From NCBI RefSeq assembly GCF_003386285.1, contig NZ_QPNC01000024.1, positions 1-64,000 on the forward strand: DNA of 64,000 nucleotides, in the 5' to 3' direction. Of this stretch, positions 27,248-36,130 are shown one piece after another. Position 1 is the stretch's first letter. Every line of letters begins with the position of its first letter. The notes under the pieces were generated by a model. That model worked only from the letters and a program-made list of their open reading frames with translations, did no database searches and had not been told where the DNA came from. This DNA is from Nocardiopsis sp. FIRDI 009. GTDB taxonomy: Bacteria > Actinomycetota > Actinomycetes > Streptosporangiales > Streptosporangiaceae. The translations under genes and the position numbers were made by a program.

Positions 27248-27865
27248 ATGAACACACCCACGGACGAACAACCCAGGGAGAGGCGGGCACCCGACCCCCA
27301 GCGCCGCAGTGAACGCGCGCACCGCGCCGTCCTCGACGCCGCCGCCGAACTCGTCGGCGAGGTCGGCTACGCGAAGCTGACGATGGAGGCGATCGCCGCC
27401 AGGGCGAGGGTCGGCAAGCAGACCATCTACCGCTGGTGGCCCTCCAAGGCGGCCGTGGTCCTCGACGTCTTCGAACGGCGGACGAGCACCCCCGGCACCC
27501 CGCTTCCGGACACGGGCGACCTGGTCGAGGACCTCCGCGCGGTCCTGTACGCCACGGTCGACGAGTTCACCGACCCCGGGACCGACCGGGTCGCCCGAGC
27601 GTTCACCGCCGAGATCCAGCACGACCCCGAACTCGCCGAGGCCGTCGCCGAACGGCTGACGCGACCCAACGACGAGGCGTTCCGGGAACGGCTGCGCGCC
27701 GCGCGCGACGTCGGACAGCTCGCCCCGGACGTCGACCTGGACCTCGCACTGGAGCTGGTCACCGGGCCGATCACACGACGGTGGCTGATGCGCACCGCGC
27801 CGCTCACCCACGCCTACGTGGACGAACTCCTGACCGCCGCGCTACGCGCTCTCCGCCCGCGCTGA
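27248..27865 (+). CDS. TetR-family transcriptional regulator
   Basis: 205 aa. The N-terminal HTH ends in the characteristic ARVGKQTIYRWWPSKAAVVLDVF; the C-terminal domain is helical, of the AcrR type. ATG 27248 has GTGAAGG upstream. The palindrome at 27209-27222 suggests autorepression. The ligand and distant targets are unknown. It lies between the ybaB and dnaX blocks. Confidence 0.88.
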   Translation: MNTPTDEQPRERRAPDPQRRSERAHRAVLDAAAELVGEVGYAKLTMEAIAARARVGKQTIYRWWPSKAAVVLDVFERRTSTPGTPLPDTGDLVEDLRAVLYATVDEFTDPGTDRVARAFTAEIQHDPELAEAVAERLTRPNDEAFRERLRAARDVGQLAPDVDLDLALELVTGPITRRWLMRTAPLTHAYVDELLTAALRALRPR

Positions 27866-27910
27866 CGGAGCCGGAGGCACCGCGCCGAAGGCGCCCGTCG
27901 AGGAAGCGGG

Positions 27911-30058
27911 CTACTCCGCGGGCGCCTCGTGCTCGATCTCGTCGATGACGCGACCGCCGAGCTCGGTCTCGATGAGTGCGGCGCCGCTCCCGGACGGCGC
28001 CGACGAGGACCCGCCGGCCGACCCCGAACCGCCCGCCGCGGGACGGTCGGTCCGCTGTCGTGCGGGCGCCGGCTCCGGCCGCCGCTCGGGTTCCGGGGAG
28101 GCGGGCACGGACTCGGGCGGCGGCGCGGCCGACGCGTCCTCGAACGGGTCCGGCGGCGGCTCCTGGAGGCCGGTGACGATCCTGTCCGGCGGCGGACCGG
28201 CCGGAGCGGTCGGCTCGGGCGCGGGAGCGGGCTCCCGGGGTGCGGAGTCCTCCACTGGAGCGGGCTGGGCGGGCTGCGGCGCGGGCGGGTCCCAGCCGGT
28301 GGGTTCGACCGGACGGGGCGCGGGCTCCGGACGCCGTGCGGACGGGGCGCCCGGCCCCGAACCGGCCGCCGCCACACGCACCTCGACGCCGAGGACCTGC
28401 TGGACCGCGGCGGCGACCACCTGGTCGCTGCCGCTGTTGGCGAACCCCTTGGCCTCGTTCGGTCGGTTGAAGGCCAGCAGAACGGTGTTGCCCTCCACCC
28501 CGACCGGGCGGACGTCACTCCCGGTCAGGACCATCCACGTGAACCTGCGGCGGCCCTTGACCGCCTCCAGGATCTGCCCCCAGGCTCCCTGGATACGGCC
28601 CAGGTCGAGTGCTCCGCCGGAACCCGGCGGAGCGGACGCGGGGCGCGGCGCGGGGTCGGGAGCGGACCGACGCGGCGGTTCGGACCATCCGCCGGACTCC
28701 CCCGTGGCGCCGGAAGCGGGTTCGGGCGCGCCCGGTCGCTCCGGGCCCACCGGGGCCGGGGAGTTCCGGGGGGCCGGATCGGGCTGGGGTGCGGGCCGAG
28801 CGGGCGCCGGTTCCGGGGCGCCCTGCGGCGTCGCCGGGGCCGGGGCCGCCTGGGCCACCGGAGCGGCCTGCGGTGCGGCGGGCGCCACGGCCCCCGAGGC
28901 GACCCGGCGCTCCATCTGCTCCAGGCGGGCCAACAGGGCGGAGCCGTCGGCTCCGTCGGTCCCCGGAAGCAGGACCCGCGAGCACATGAGCTCCAGCAGC
29001 AGGCGCGGGGCGGTCGCGCCGCGCATGTCGGTGAGCCCCTGGTTGAGGATCTCGGCGGCCCGGGTGAGCTCGGCCGGGCCCAGCCGGGCGGCCTGCTCCC
29101 TCATCCGCTCGGCCGCCTCGGGGTCGGCGTTGACCAGCCCCTTGTCCAGGGCGTCCGGGACGGCCGCCAGGACGACCAGGTCACGGAAGCGCTCCAGCAG
29201 GTCCGTCGTGAAGCGGCGGGGGTCGTGACCGCCCTCGACCACGCGGTCGATGAGCGAGAAGACCGCCGCCCCGTCGCGGGCGCCGAGCGCGTCGACCATG
29301 TCGCCGAGCAGACTGGAGTCCGTGTACCCGAGCAGGGACACGGCGCCCTCCCGGGTGATGCCCTCCTCCCCCGAACCGGCGATGAGCTGGTCGAGCACGG
29401 AGAGGCCGTCCCGGGCGGAACCGGCGCCGGCCCGCACGACCAGCGGCAGCGCGGCCGGATCGTAGGGGATGCCCTCCTCCTTGAGCAGGTCCTCGAACAG
29501 GTCCTTGAGTGTGCTGGGCGGGATGAGCCGGAAGGGGTAGTGGTGGGTGCGCGACCGGATCGTCCCGATGACCTTCTCGGGCTCGGTCGTGGCGAACACG
29601 AACTTCAGGTGCGGCGGGGGCTCCTCGACGAGTTTGAGCAGCGCGTTGAAACCCTCGCGGGTCACCATGTGCGCCTCGTCGATGATGTAGATCTTGTAGC
29701 GCGAGCTGACCGGGGCGAAGAAGGCGCGTTCACGCAGGTCGCGGGCGTCGTCGACACCACCGTGGGAGGCGGCGTCGATCTCGATGACGTCGATGCTGCC
29801 GCCGCCGTCGGGGGCGAGGGCCGCACAGGAGTCGCACGTTCCGCACGGGTCGGGGGTGGGGCCCTCCGCGCAGTTCAGGGAGCGGGCCAGGATGCGGGCG
29901 CTGGTCGTCTTCCCGCAGCCGCGCGGGCCGCTGAAGAGGTAGGCGTGGTTGATCCGGCCGCTGCGCAGCGCCTGGCGCAGCGGATCGGTCACGTGCTCCT
30001 GTCCGCGCACCTCACCGAACGTCGCCGGACGGTACTTGCGGTACAGCGCGATGCTCAC
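27911..30058 (-). CDS. dnaX: DNA polymerase III subunits gamma/tau
   Basis: 715 aa. The clamp-loader AAA+ core is N-terminal: ALYRKYRP, Walker A GPRGCGKT, four zinc-binding Cys (CAEGPTPDPCGTCDSC), Walker B IIDEAHM and sensor FATTEPEKV. Residues about 380-715 are a tau-type region rich in Pro/Ala/Glu with a more ordered patch (LGRIQGAWGQILEAVKGRRRF). GTG 30058 was chosen because it gives the standard SIALYRKYRP start; AGGGGAG lies about 10 bases upstream. The SRP RNA gene is just upstream on the same strand. Confidence 0.95.
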   Translation of the reverse strand: MSIALYRKYRPATFGEVRGQEHVTDPLRQALRSGRINHAYLFSGPRGCGKTTSARILARSLNCAEGPTPDPCGTCDSCAALAPDGGGSIDVIEIDAASHGGVDDARDLRERAFFAPVSSRYKIYIIDEAHMVTREGFNALLKLVEEPPPHLKFVFATTEPEKVIGTIRSRTHHYPFRLIPPSTLKDLFEDLLKEEGIPYDPAALPLVVRAGAGSARDGLSVLDQLIAGSGEEGITREGAVSLLGYTDSSLLGDMVDALGARDGAAVFSLIDRVVEGGHDPRRFTTDLLERFRDLVVLAAVPDALDKGLVNADPEAAERMREQAARLGPAELTRAAEILNQGLTDMRGATAPRLLLELMCSRVLLPGTDGADGSALLARLEQMERRVASGAVAPAAPQAAPVAQAAPAPATPQGAPEPAPARPAPQPDPAPRNSPAPVGPERPGAPEPASGATGESGGWSEPPRRSAPDPAPRPASAPPGSGGALDLGRIQGAWGQILEAVKGRRRFTWMVLTGSDVRPVGVEGNTVLLAFNRPNEAKGFANSGSDQVVAAAVQQVLGVEVRVAAAGSGPGAPSARRPEPAPRPVEPTGWDPPAPQPAQPAPVEDSAPREPAPAPEPTAPAGPPPDRIVTGLQEPPPDPFEDASAAPPPESVPASPEPERRPEPAPARQRTDRPAAGGSGSAGGSSSAPSGSGAALIETELGGRVIDEIEHEAPAE

Positions 30059-30171
30059 GGTGTGATCACTCCCCTGGTCCCTGCCACGGGTCCATTCAAC
30101 CCGCACGCGGCGACAACTCGGACGGGATCGTGGAAACCGGGGGGCTCGTCCGGACCCGGGAAAGACAAGGA

Positions 30172-30254
30172 CCCCCCGCGCACCCGCCAGAGCCTACTTA
30201 TCCTTGCTGCCTTCCGGCCCTGGGGAGGTTCATAGGATGACGCCGCACGAGGGG
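30172..30254 (-). ncRNA. ffs: signal recognition particle RNA (4.5S type)
   Basis: On the minus strand the conserved SRP domain IV stem-loop is present: CCAGGGCCGGAAGGCAGC with the GGAA-type loop, followed by AAGGATAAGTAGGCTCTGG. The outer ends CCCCTCGTGC and GCGCGGGGGG pair to close the hairpin. It binds Ffh for co-translational targeting. The exact ends may extend a few bases. Position upstream of dnaX is common in actinomycetes. Confidence 0.9.
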
Positions 30255-30359
30255 TCTGCTCCGAGTGTATCCGAACCCCCGAGTGCCCCGGCAACCCGTG
30301 ACCGCCGCGCCCCGGAAACGGCCAGGACACGGAACCCTCCGGACTTTCCGGACGTCTTC

Positions 30360-31706
30360 ATGGACATGTTCGACCCCACAGCCCCCACCGATCACTCCCA
30401 GGAGCGCCGCGACCTCATCGTCGACACCCTGGAGACCGCCTTCTCCGACCTGATGGCCGCCGACCCGGCGGCGTTCCGGGTCAAGTTCCGCAAGATGGCC
30501 GCCAACCCGTTCGCCTTCTACCGGGGCAGCGCCGCCCTCTTCTACGCCGACGTCGCCGCCATGACCGACCCGTGGGCCGACGACCGCACCTCGCGGGTGT
30601 GGATCCAGGGCGACCTGCACGCGGAGAACTTCGGGACCTACATGGACTCGACCGGTCGCCTGGTCTTCGACGTCAACGACTTCGACGAGGCCTACCTGGG
30701 CCACTTCACCTGGGACGTCCTGCGCCTCGTGGCCAGCATCGGCCTGCTGGGCTGGCAGAAGGCCCTGTCCGACGACGACATCGGCGCACTGGTGGGGCGC
30801 TACGTCCGCGCCTACACCGACCAGGTCCGCGAGTTCGCGACCGAGGGCGGCGACTCCGCGTTCTCCCTCAAGCTGGACAACACCGACGGCACGGTGCACG
30901 ACGTGCTCCAGGAGGCGCGGCTCAACAGCCGCGCCGCGATGCTGACGGCCAGGACCGAGCGCCGCGGGTACGAGCGCAGGTTCCGCGAGGGGCCGCGCGT
31001 GCGCCGCCTGTCCGACGACGAGCGGGCCAGGGTCCTCGCCGCCTACGACGCCTACCTGGACACCATCCCCGAGGACCTGCGGTTCACCTCCCTGAACTAC
31101 CGGGTCAAGGACGTCGTGGGCAGCGGCGGCTTCGGCATCGGCTCCGCCGGGCTGCCCGCCTACTCACTGCTCATCGAGGGGCGGTCGGAGGCGTGGGACA
31201 ACGACATCGTCCTGTCCATGAAGCAGGGTAACGTGGCCGCGCCGTCCCGGGTGGTGACCGACCGGCGCATCATGGCCGCCTTCGAGCACCACGGGCACCG
31301 CACCGCCGTGTCCCAGCGCGCGCTCCAGGCACACGCCGATCCGCTGCTGGGCCACACCGAACTCGACGGCGCGGGCTTCGTGGTGAGTGAGATCTCGCCC
31401 TACACCAACGACCTCGACTGGGGCGGTCTCACCGAGCCCTCGCAGATCGGCCCCGTGCTGGACTACCTGGGCCGCGCGACCGCGAAGGCGCACTGCGTGT
31501 CCGACTCCCACGCGGACACCACCCTGGTGAGCGGCGAGACCGAGGAGGCCCTCATGGCGGTGCTCGACGGCCGCGAGGAGGAGTTCGCCGCGTGGTGCAC
31601 GGACTTCGCGCACGCCTACGCCGCCCAGGCGCGGGCCGACCACTCCCTGTTCGTCGACGCCTTCCGCAACAACGCCGTCAGCGGCGTCCGGTCGAGTCGG
31701 GCCTGA
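30360..31706 (+). CDS. DUF2252-family protein
   Basis: About 448 aa. It contains the kinase-like patterns of DUF2252: RVWIQGDLHAENFGTYMD (catalytic-loop-like HAEN), VFDVNDFDEAYLGHFTWDVLRL and the C-terminal RATAKAHCVSDSHA. These proteins resemble aminoglycoside phosphotransferases but no activity is established to my knowledge. The start is uncertain: the frame is open to 30204 but that would overlap the SRP RNA; ATG 30360 is chosen as the first start outside it, with a weak ribosome site. Confidence 0.8.
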   Translation: MDMFDPTAPTDHSQERRDLIVDTLETAFSDLMAADPAAFRVKFRKMAANPFAFYRGSAALFYADVAAMTDPWADDRTSRVWIQGDLHAENFGTYMDSTGRLVFDVNDFDEAYLGHFTWDVLRLVASIGLLGWQKALSDDDIGALVGRYVRAYTDQVREFATEGGDSAFSLKLDNTDGTVHDVLQEARLNSRAAMLTARTERRGYERRFREGPRVRRLSDDERARVLAAYDAYLDTIPEDLRFTSLNYRVKDVVGSGGFGIGSAGLPAYSLLIEGRSEAWDNDIVLSMKQGNVAAPSRVVTDRRIMAAFEHHGHRTAVSQRALQAHADPLLGHTELDGAGFVVSEISPYTNDLDWGGLTEPSQIGPVLDYLGRATAKAHCVSDSHADTTLVSGETEEALMAVLDGREEEFAAWCTDFAHAYAAQARADHSLFVDAFRNNAVSGVRSSRA

Positions 31707-31799
31707 CTCCGGAAGCCGCTGAACGGGCCCCGCGCCCTACCGGACGACCGTGGAGAAACCTGTTCGGACCACACCCTGACAGCATGTAGAGTTGTTCGC

Positions 31800-31887
31800 G
31801 GAGGATTCGCCTAGTGGCCTAGGGCGCACGATTGGAAATCGTGTTGGGAGCAATCCCTCAGGGGTTCAAATCCCCTATCCTCCGCCA
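31800..31887 (+). tRNA. tRNA-Ser (GGA anticodon)
   Basis: The acceptor stem GGAGGAT/ATCCTCC, the anticodon GGA at 31834-31836, a long class II variable arm (GTTGGGAGCAATCCCTCA region), a T-arm GGGGTTCAAATCCCC and an encoded CCA give a complete serine tRNA. Confidence 0.93.
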
Positions 31888-31890
31888 GAC

Positions 31891-31930
31891 AGAGGCTCTG
31901 ATCCGCGGCGACGCGGGTCAGGGCCTCTTC
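31891..31930 (+). terminator. terminator after tRNA-Ser
   Basis: Hairpin arms 31891-31906 and 31913-31928 (mostly paired, three mismatches) followed by TCTCG, directly after the tRNA CCA. Confidence 0.6.
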
Positions 31931-32097
31931 TCGTACCGCCACTCGGAGGTGCCCGGCACGTACGGTGACCCGTCACCGGACGGAGCCGGTCGACACGCTT
32001 CGGCGCTACAGGCGCACCCGGCTCCCCACGGGAGTCATGGCGCGTGGTCCGAGGAGCCCGCCCCGCCTCCCGCGTCGACGCCGGTCTCCAGCGGTCC

Positions 32098-32484
32098 TCA
32101 CACGAGGATCCCGGCCGTCAGCAGCACCACACCGACCAGAGGCGGGGCGAGCTGGATCAGCGCGGGCCGCAGCTTGTCCCGGGAGGTGGCCGCGAGCACG
32201 GTTCCGGCCAGGACCATCGACCCCGCCCCCGCGTAGACCAGGGCGGCCCCGGCCTCGAAGACGCCAGCGAGGGCCAACGCGGTACCCGCGAACACCGTCA
32301 CCGCGAGGAACAGGTTGTAGAACCCCTGGTTGAACGCGAGTTCGCGCGTCGCCCGGGCCCCCTCCTCCGTCGTGCCGAACACGGCGCGCCCACGCGGAGA
32401 GGTCCACAGGACCGACTCCAGAACGAAGATGTACACGTGGATGAGAGCGCTCAGGACGGCGAACGCCAGGCCGATGATGATCAT
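32098..32484 (-). CDS. DUF1304-family membrane protein
   Basis: 128 aa with four membrane helices. The N-terminal IHVYIFVLESVLW and the middle NQGFYNLFLAVTV match DUF1304 (YqjF/YkvI-like) small membrane proteins of unknown function. Start ATG 32484 has AGGA upstream. It is divergent from the short isomerase-like gene. Confidence 0.85.
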   Translation of the reverse strand: MIIIGLAFAVLSALIHVYIFVLESVLWTSPRGRAVFGTTEEGARATRELAFNQGFYNLFLAVTVFAGTALALAGVFEAGAALVYAGAGSMVLAGTVLAATSRDKLRPALIQLAPPLVGVVLLTAGILV

Positions 32485-32687
32485 GGAGGGATCCTAGGCC
32501 CCTCGGTGGGCGTCCGCTCCCGGTCTGCCCGAAGGACGCCGCCCGCGGTGGCCACGGCCTCGCGCGTGCTCTCGGCCCACCGGCTCGGGGCCGCCTTTCT
32601 CCCGCCTTGCCCGATCACCCCCGTCCCTGACGGCCTCCGGCGTCCCTGACCGATTGGAGGGGCTGACGTGCTCTCGTCGTCACCACG

Positions 32688-33056
32688 GTGCGGGGGAGCA
32701 CGAGGGAACACGAGGACTACGGGCGGTTCATCGAGGCCGAGCGGCGCGGCATCGCCGATCTGTCCGACGGGGTGGGCGAGGAGCGGTGGGACATCCCCTC
32801 GCCCTGCGCGGGATGGCGGGTTCGCGACGTGGCCGCCCGGACCGCCGCCGACCAGGTCTGGGCGATCGGTTTCCCGTTCCTGGCGAGTGAGCGGATGCGG
32901 GGGCTGCGGCTCACCGCCGAGGACACGGACTGGGCGGTGGGGGAGGGAACCGAGGTGCGCGGTCCCCTCCAGGCCCTGCTCATGACCCTCACCGGGCGTG
33001 CCGTCTGTCTCGCTGTCTCGACCGGCCGGGCGGCCCGGGGCGACGGAGGTCGCTGA
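32688..33056 (+). pseudogene. shortened mycothiol-dependent isomerase-like (MDMPI N-terminal) gene
   Basis: 122 aa. SPCAGWRVRDVAAR and the late LLMTLTGRAV match the N-terminal domain of mycothiol-dependent maleylpyruvate isomerase-like proteins (DinB/MDMPI fold), which normally have about 190-250 residues. The His that usually follows VRDVxxH is replaced (VAARTAADQ), and the middle is short. It is probably a degraded or internally deleted gene. The GTG start is uncertain. Confidence 0.5.
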
Positions 33057-33100
33057 CCGACCCGAGGGGCCGGGGCGCCCCGTCCGCCGTCCCGGACGGA

Positions 33101-34318
33101 TCACTCCGAAGCGGTGGCACGGCGGCGGAACGGCTGCCGCGCCAGGGCGGTCCACACCCGAAGGAGCCATTCGACGGGGCCGTAGGGGTGTCGGCGCAGC
33201 CACCAGCGGCTCATCGCGGCCTGGACGGCGAACAAGGCGAGGGCGATCGCGACGGTCCCCAGCGGGGAGACCCGGCCGACCAGGGCGGCCCCGTAGCCGG
33301 TGAACAGCAGGGCGCAGACGAGGGACTGGCCCAGGTAGTGGGTGAGCGCCATGCGTCCGGGCGGCGCCAGCGCGGCGGTCAGCCACGGGCCGAACCGTCC
33401 CGACGACAGCCGCAGCACGGTCGCGGCGTAGGCGGCGGCCAGCAGCGGGGCGGTGACCACGTCGAGCCCCAGCGCGAGGACCTGGTAGGCGCCGCCCGGG
33501 GCCGTGAGGGACGCGTGGGCGTACACGAGACCGCCGAGCAGACCCACCGTGAAGCCGAGCCACTGCAGGCGTACGAGCGTCCGCCCGTGCGCGAGGGGGT
33601 CCGCCAGGGCGCGGCGGCGCCCCGCGGCGAAACCGAGGAGGAACGCGGCCAGCGCGGAGGGTGCCTGGAAGAAGACGAGCAGGAACAGTACGTCGGGGAG
33701 TTGCCGCAGGTGGGCGGAGACGACCGACGCGGGGTCGCCGCGCAGCGCCTCGGCGGCCACCTCCGCCGCCGAAGCGGTGCCCGGTTCCACTCCGGCTCCG
33801 CCCGCCGCGTGGAGGGCGAGGGCGAGCAGGGCGTACGCGGCCCCGACGACGGCCAGGATCACGACGGCGGCGGACACCGCCGTTCGGGGGCGGAGGTGTC
33901 GGGCGGCGAGGAGGACGAGGCCGAGCACCGCGTAGGTGGTGAGGATGTCGCCGGGGAAGAGCAGCACCGCGTGCGCGGCCCCGAGGACGAACAGGCCGCC
34001 CAGGCGCCGGAGGAACCGGGGGACGAAGCCGACCCCGCGCCGCTCGGCGGAGGCCAGTTGCAGCGTGAAGCTGTAGCCGAACAGGAAGGAGAACAGGAGG
34101 AAGAACTTGGCCTCGAGGAACACCGCCACGAACGCGCGGACCCCGTGGTCCGGCGGGGCGCGGAAGGCGGGGTCCTCCACCCCGCTGCCGTGGTAGGCGG
34201 AGGCCAGGTAGCCGATGTTGACGAGCAGGATGCCCAGCAGCGCGAATCCGCGCAGCGTGTCGATCTGGGGGAGCCGACCGGACGCGTGGTCTCGGCGGAC
34301 GTCGGACGCGGTGGTCAT
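33101..34318 (-). CDS. DUF418/YeiB-like multi-pass membrane protein
   Basis: 405 aa. It opens with QIDTLRGFALLGILLVNIGY, the typical DUF418 start, and has about ten membrane helices, ending in the DUF418 C-terminal domain (ALAPPGRMALTHYLGQSLVCALLF; RRHPYGPVEWLLR). ATG 34318 overlaps the upstream hydrolase stop by 4 bp, so the two are coupled. The function is unknown, possibly acyl or small-molecule transfer or transport. Confidence 0.88.
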   Translation of the reverse strand: MTTASDVRRDHASGRLPQIDTLRGFALLGILLVNIGYLASAYHGSGVEDPAFRAPPDHGVRAFVAVFLEAKFFLLFSFLFGYSFTLQLASAERRGVGFVPRFLRRLGGLFVLGAAHAVLLFPGDILTTYAVLGLVLLAARHLRPRTAVSAAVVILAVVGAAYALLALALHAAGGAGVEPGTASAAEVAAEALRGDPASVVSAHLRQLPDVLFLLVFFQAPSALAAFLLGFAAGRRRALADPLAHGRTLVRLQWLGFTVGLLGGLVYAHASLTAPGGAYQVLALGLDVVTAPLLAAAYAATVLRLSSGRFGPWLTAALAPPGRMALTHYLGQSLVCALLFTGYGAALVGRVSPLGTVAIALALFAVQAAMSRWWLRRHPYGPVEWLLRVWTALARQPFRRRATASE

Positions 34319-35364
34319 GTCGCCTCCCCGCCGGACACCCGCTCGAGGAACCGGCGCTGGTCGTCGAGGAAGCCGGGAGCGAACAACTGGCGCGGGGCCA
34401 GGAGCGCGGTCAGCGTGAGGGGGACCGGCTCCCCGTCGAGGTCGCTCCTGACCAGGGAGTGGGCGGCGTCCGGGTAGTGCCGGACGGTCAGACTGTCGGG
34501 CGGCAGCAGCCGTCGGTAGGTGGCCTCCGTGTCCGCGACGTCGACGTTCAGGTCGTGACCGGCGAGGACCAGCAGGGTGGGTGTGCCGCTCATGGAGCGC
34601 AGGTCGGCGCTCGCGTCGGAACGGAAGTTCCGGCTCACGAACCGCCACCGCTCGGCGGTCATGGTCTGGGGACCGCCGACCGCGTCCCGGTACCGCTCGA
34701 AGTCGGCCCCCTCCCGGAGCAGGCGCAGGGTCGTCTCCCGGCGGCGCAGCGCCTCCCGTGTCTCCTCCGGCGTCGCGCCCCTCTCCCGCAGCTCCGCCAT
34801 CAGGTTGTAGCGCCCCTGCCGCAGCCAGTCCACGGCCGGGGAGACGGCGATGACGAACCGGAGGGCGCCGTCCCGCGCCGCGACCTTGGGCAGTACCCAT
34901 CCGGCCTGGCTGGCCCCCCACAGCCCGACCCGGTGGTCGTCGATGTCCGGGCGCGCACGCCCCCAGGCCACGGCGGCGAGGGTCTCCTCCGCGCGGTCGT
35001 CCATGCTCTGGTCCAGCCAGTCGCCCTCGGAACCGCCGACTCCGGGCTTGCTCAGCGAGAGCGACGCGTATCCGGCGCGCGAGAACGCCTCCCAGAGCGG
35101 CCGGTAGAAGGTGTCGTGCGTGGCGTCGACGGGCCCGTCCCCGTGCACGAAGACGACGAGACCGAACGGCCCCTCACCCGATTCCGGCAGGGCGAGCACA
35201 CCGTCGAGCTCCCGGCCCTCATGCCGCACCGTGACGCGCTCCTCCCGCAGAGCGTAGGTGTTCTGCCACGTCACGACAGTGCCCAGTCCCACTCCCACCA
35301 GCAGCACGAGTGCCGTCGCCCACACCGGTAAACGCCGCCGGGGCGGCGCGTTCCGTTGCCGCAT
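34315..35364 (-). CDS. alpha/beta hydrolase with N-terminal membrane anchor
   Basis: 349 aa. Residues 12-33 form a signal anchor. The hydrolase fold follows with VVFVHGDG (oxyanion region) and the nucleophile elbow GLWGASQAGW (GASQAG, Ser nucleophile). A later LVLAGHDLNVDV carries the Asp and DAAHSL the His of the triad. It probably acts outside the membrane on an ester or amide. ATG 35364 has GGAGGTG upstream. It is coupled to the DUF418 gene and divergent from a GNAT gene, with AT-rich operator-like DNA between. Confidence 0.85.
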   Translation of the reverse strand: MRQRNAPPRRRLPVWATALVLLVGVGLGTVVTWQNTYALREERVTVRHEGRELDGVLALPESGEGPFGLVVFVHGDGPVDATHDTFYRPLWEAFSRAGYASLSLSKPGVGGSEGDWLDQSMDDRAEETLAAVAWGRARPDIDDHRVGLWGASQAGWVLPKVAARDGALRFVIAVSPAVDWLRQGRYNLMAELRERGATPEETREALRRRETTLRLLREGADFERYRDAVGGPQTMTAERWRFVSRNFRSDASADLRSMSGTPTLLVLAGHDLNVDVADTEATYRRLLPPDSLTVRHYPDAAHSLVRSDLDGEPVPLTLTALLAPRQLFAPGFLDDQRRFLERVSGGEAT

Positions 35365-35391
35365 GCCACACCTCCAAGAAGTATCAAACTC

Positions 35392-35440
35392 AAAACGAAC
35401 GTTTTCATGATGATAGTATTGGGATTGATAGTGCAAGCCC
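35392..35440. promoter_or_regulatory. AT-rich divergent promoter with palindrome
   Basis: AAAACGAACGTTTT (35392-35405) is a palindrome around two central bases. It is followed by TGATAGTATTGGGATTGATAGT, in which TGATAGT occurs twice. This AT-rich patch lies between the divergent hydrolase and GNAT/PaaX genes. The PaaX-type protein encoded two genes downstream is a possible binder. Confidence 0.45.
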
Positions 35441-35473
35441 GGCAGTACATCCGACCGAAGCGAGGGGACGGCG

Positions 35474-36130
35474 ATGGACACGGCGACGCGGAAGGGCGAA
35501 CCGGCCTCCCCCGGCGGCGTACGGGTGCGCCGCGGGGTTCCCGACGGGGATGAGGACCGGGTGGCCGCGTTGTACTGGGAGGCGTTCGGACGCAAGCTCG
35601 GGGCCGCCCTGAACCCGCCCGACAGGGCCCGGTCCTTCCTCGCGGACCACCTGAACCACGACCGGGGGATCGTGGCCGTCATCGACGGCGAGGTGGTGGG
35701 GGTGGCCGGATACCAGCTCGACGGCCGCGGGCTGGTCGGCGGCGGCGCGGACGACGTGCTGTCCGCCTACGGACCGCTGCGCGGACTGCCGCGCCTGGCC
35801 CTCCTCGCGCTGATGGAACGCCGCCCCGAGCCCGGCGAACTGGTGATGGACGGCATCGCCGTCGACCCCCGGCACCGCGGAAGGGGCGTCGGCGGCCTGC
35901 TCCTGCGCGCGGTGGCGGGCGTGGCCGCCGAACACGCCCGCCACCGCGTCCGGCTCGACGTCGTCGACGTCAACCCGCGCGCCCGAGCCCTGTACGAACG
36001 GCATGGCTTCCGCGCCGTCCACACCGAACGCACCCCGTACCTGCGCCGCATCATGGGCTTCGGGGCCGTCACCACCATGCACCGGCCCGTCACACCGACC
36101 GCCGCCACGACCGACAGGACCGCACGATGA
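35474..36130 (+). CDS. GNAT-family N-acetyltransferase
   Basis: 218 aa. The acetyl-CoA-binding motif A is IAVDPRHRGRGVGGLLLRA (Q/RxxGxG/A form) and motif B includes VNPRARALYERHGF. The substrate is unknown. Its stop overlaps the PaaX-type regulator start by 4 bp, so they are coupled. ATG 35474 has GAGGGGAC upstream. Confidence 0.88.
   Translation: MDTATRKGEPASPGGVRVRRGVPDGDEDRVAALYWEAFGRKLGAALNPPDRARSFLADHLNHDRGIVAVIDGEVVGVAGYQLDGRGLVGGGADDVLSAYGPLRGLPRLALLALMERRPEPGELVMDGIAVDPRHRGRGVGGLLLRAVAGVAAEHARHRVRLDVVDVNPRARALYERHGFRAVHTERTPYLRRIMGFGAVTTMHRPVTPTAATTDRTAR

Noticed and set aside
28000..28900. Repeat region in dnaX
   Set aside because: It is the usual Pro/Ala-rich tau linker, not a DNA tandem repeat.
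30204..30359. Longer N-terminus for the DUF2252 protein
   Set aside because: It would lie over the SRP RNA gene and adds a low-complexity Pro/Arg stretch not typical of the family.
34315..35364. Leader peptidase of the lanthipeptide cluster
   Set aside because: The alpha/beta hydrolase is a plausible fold, but it is 7 kb away, belongs to another coupled operon and has an extracytoplasmic anchor.
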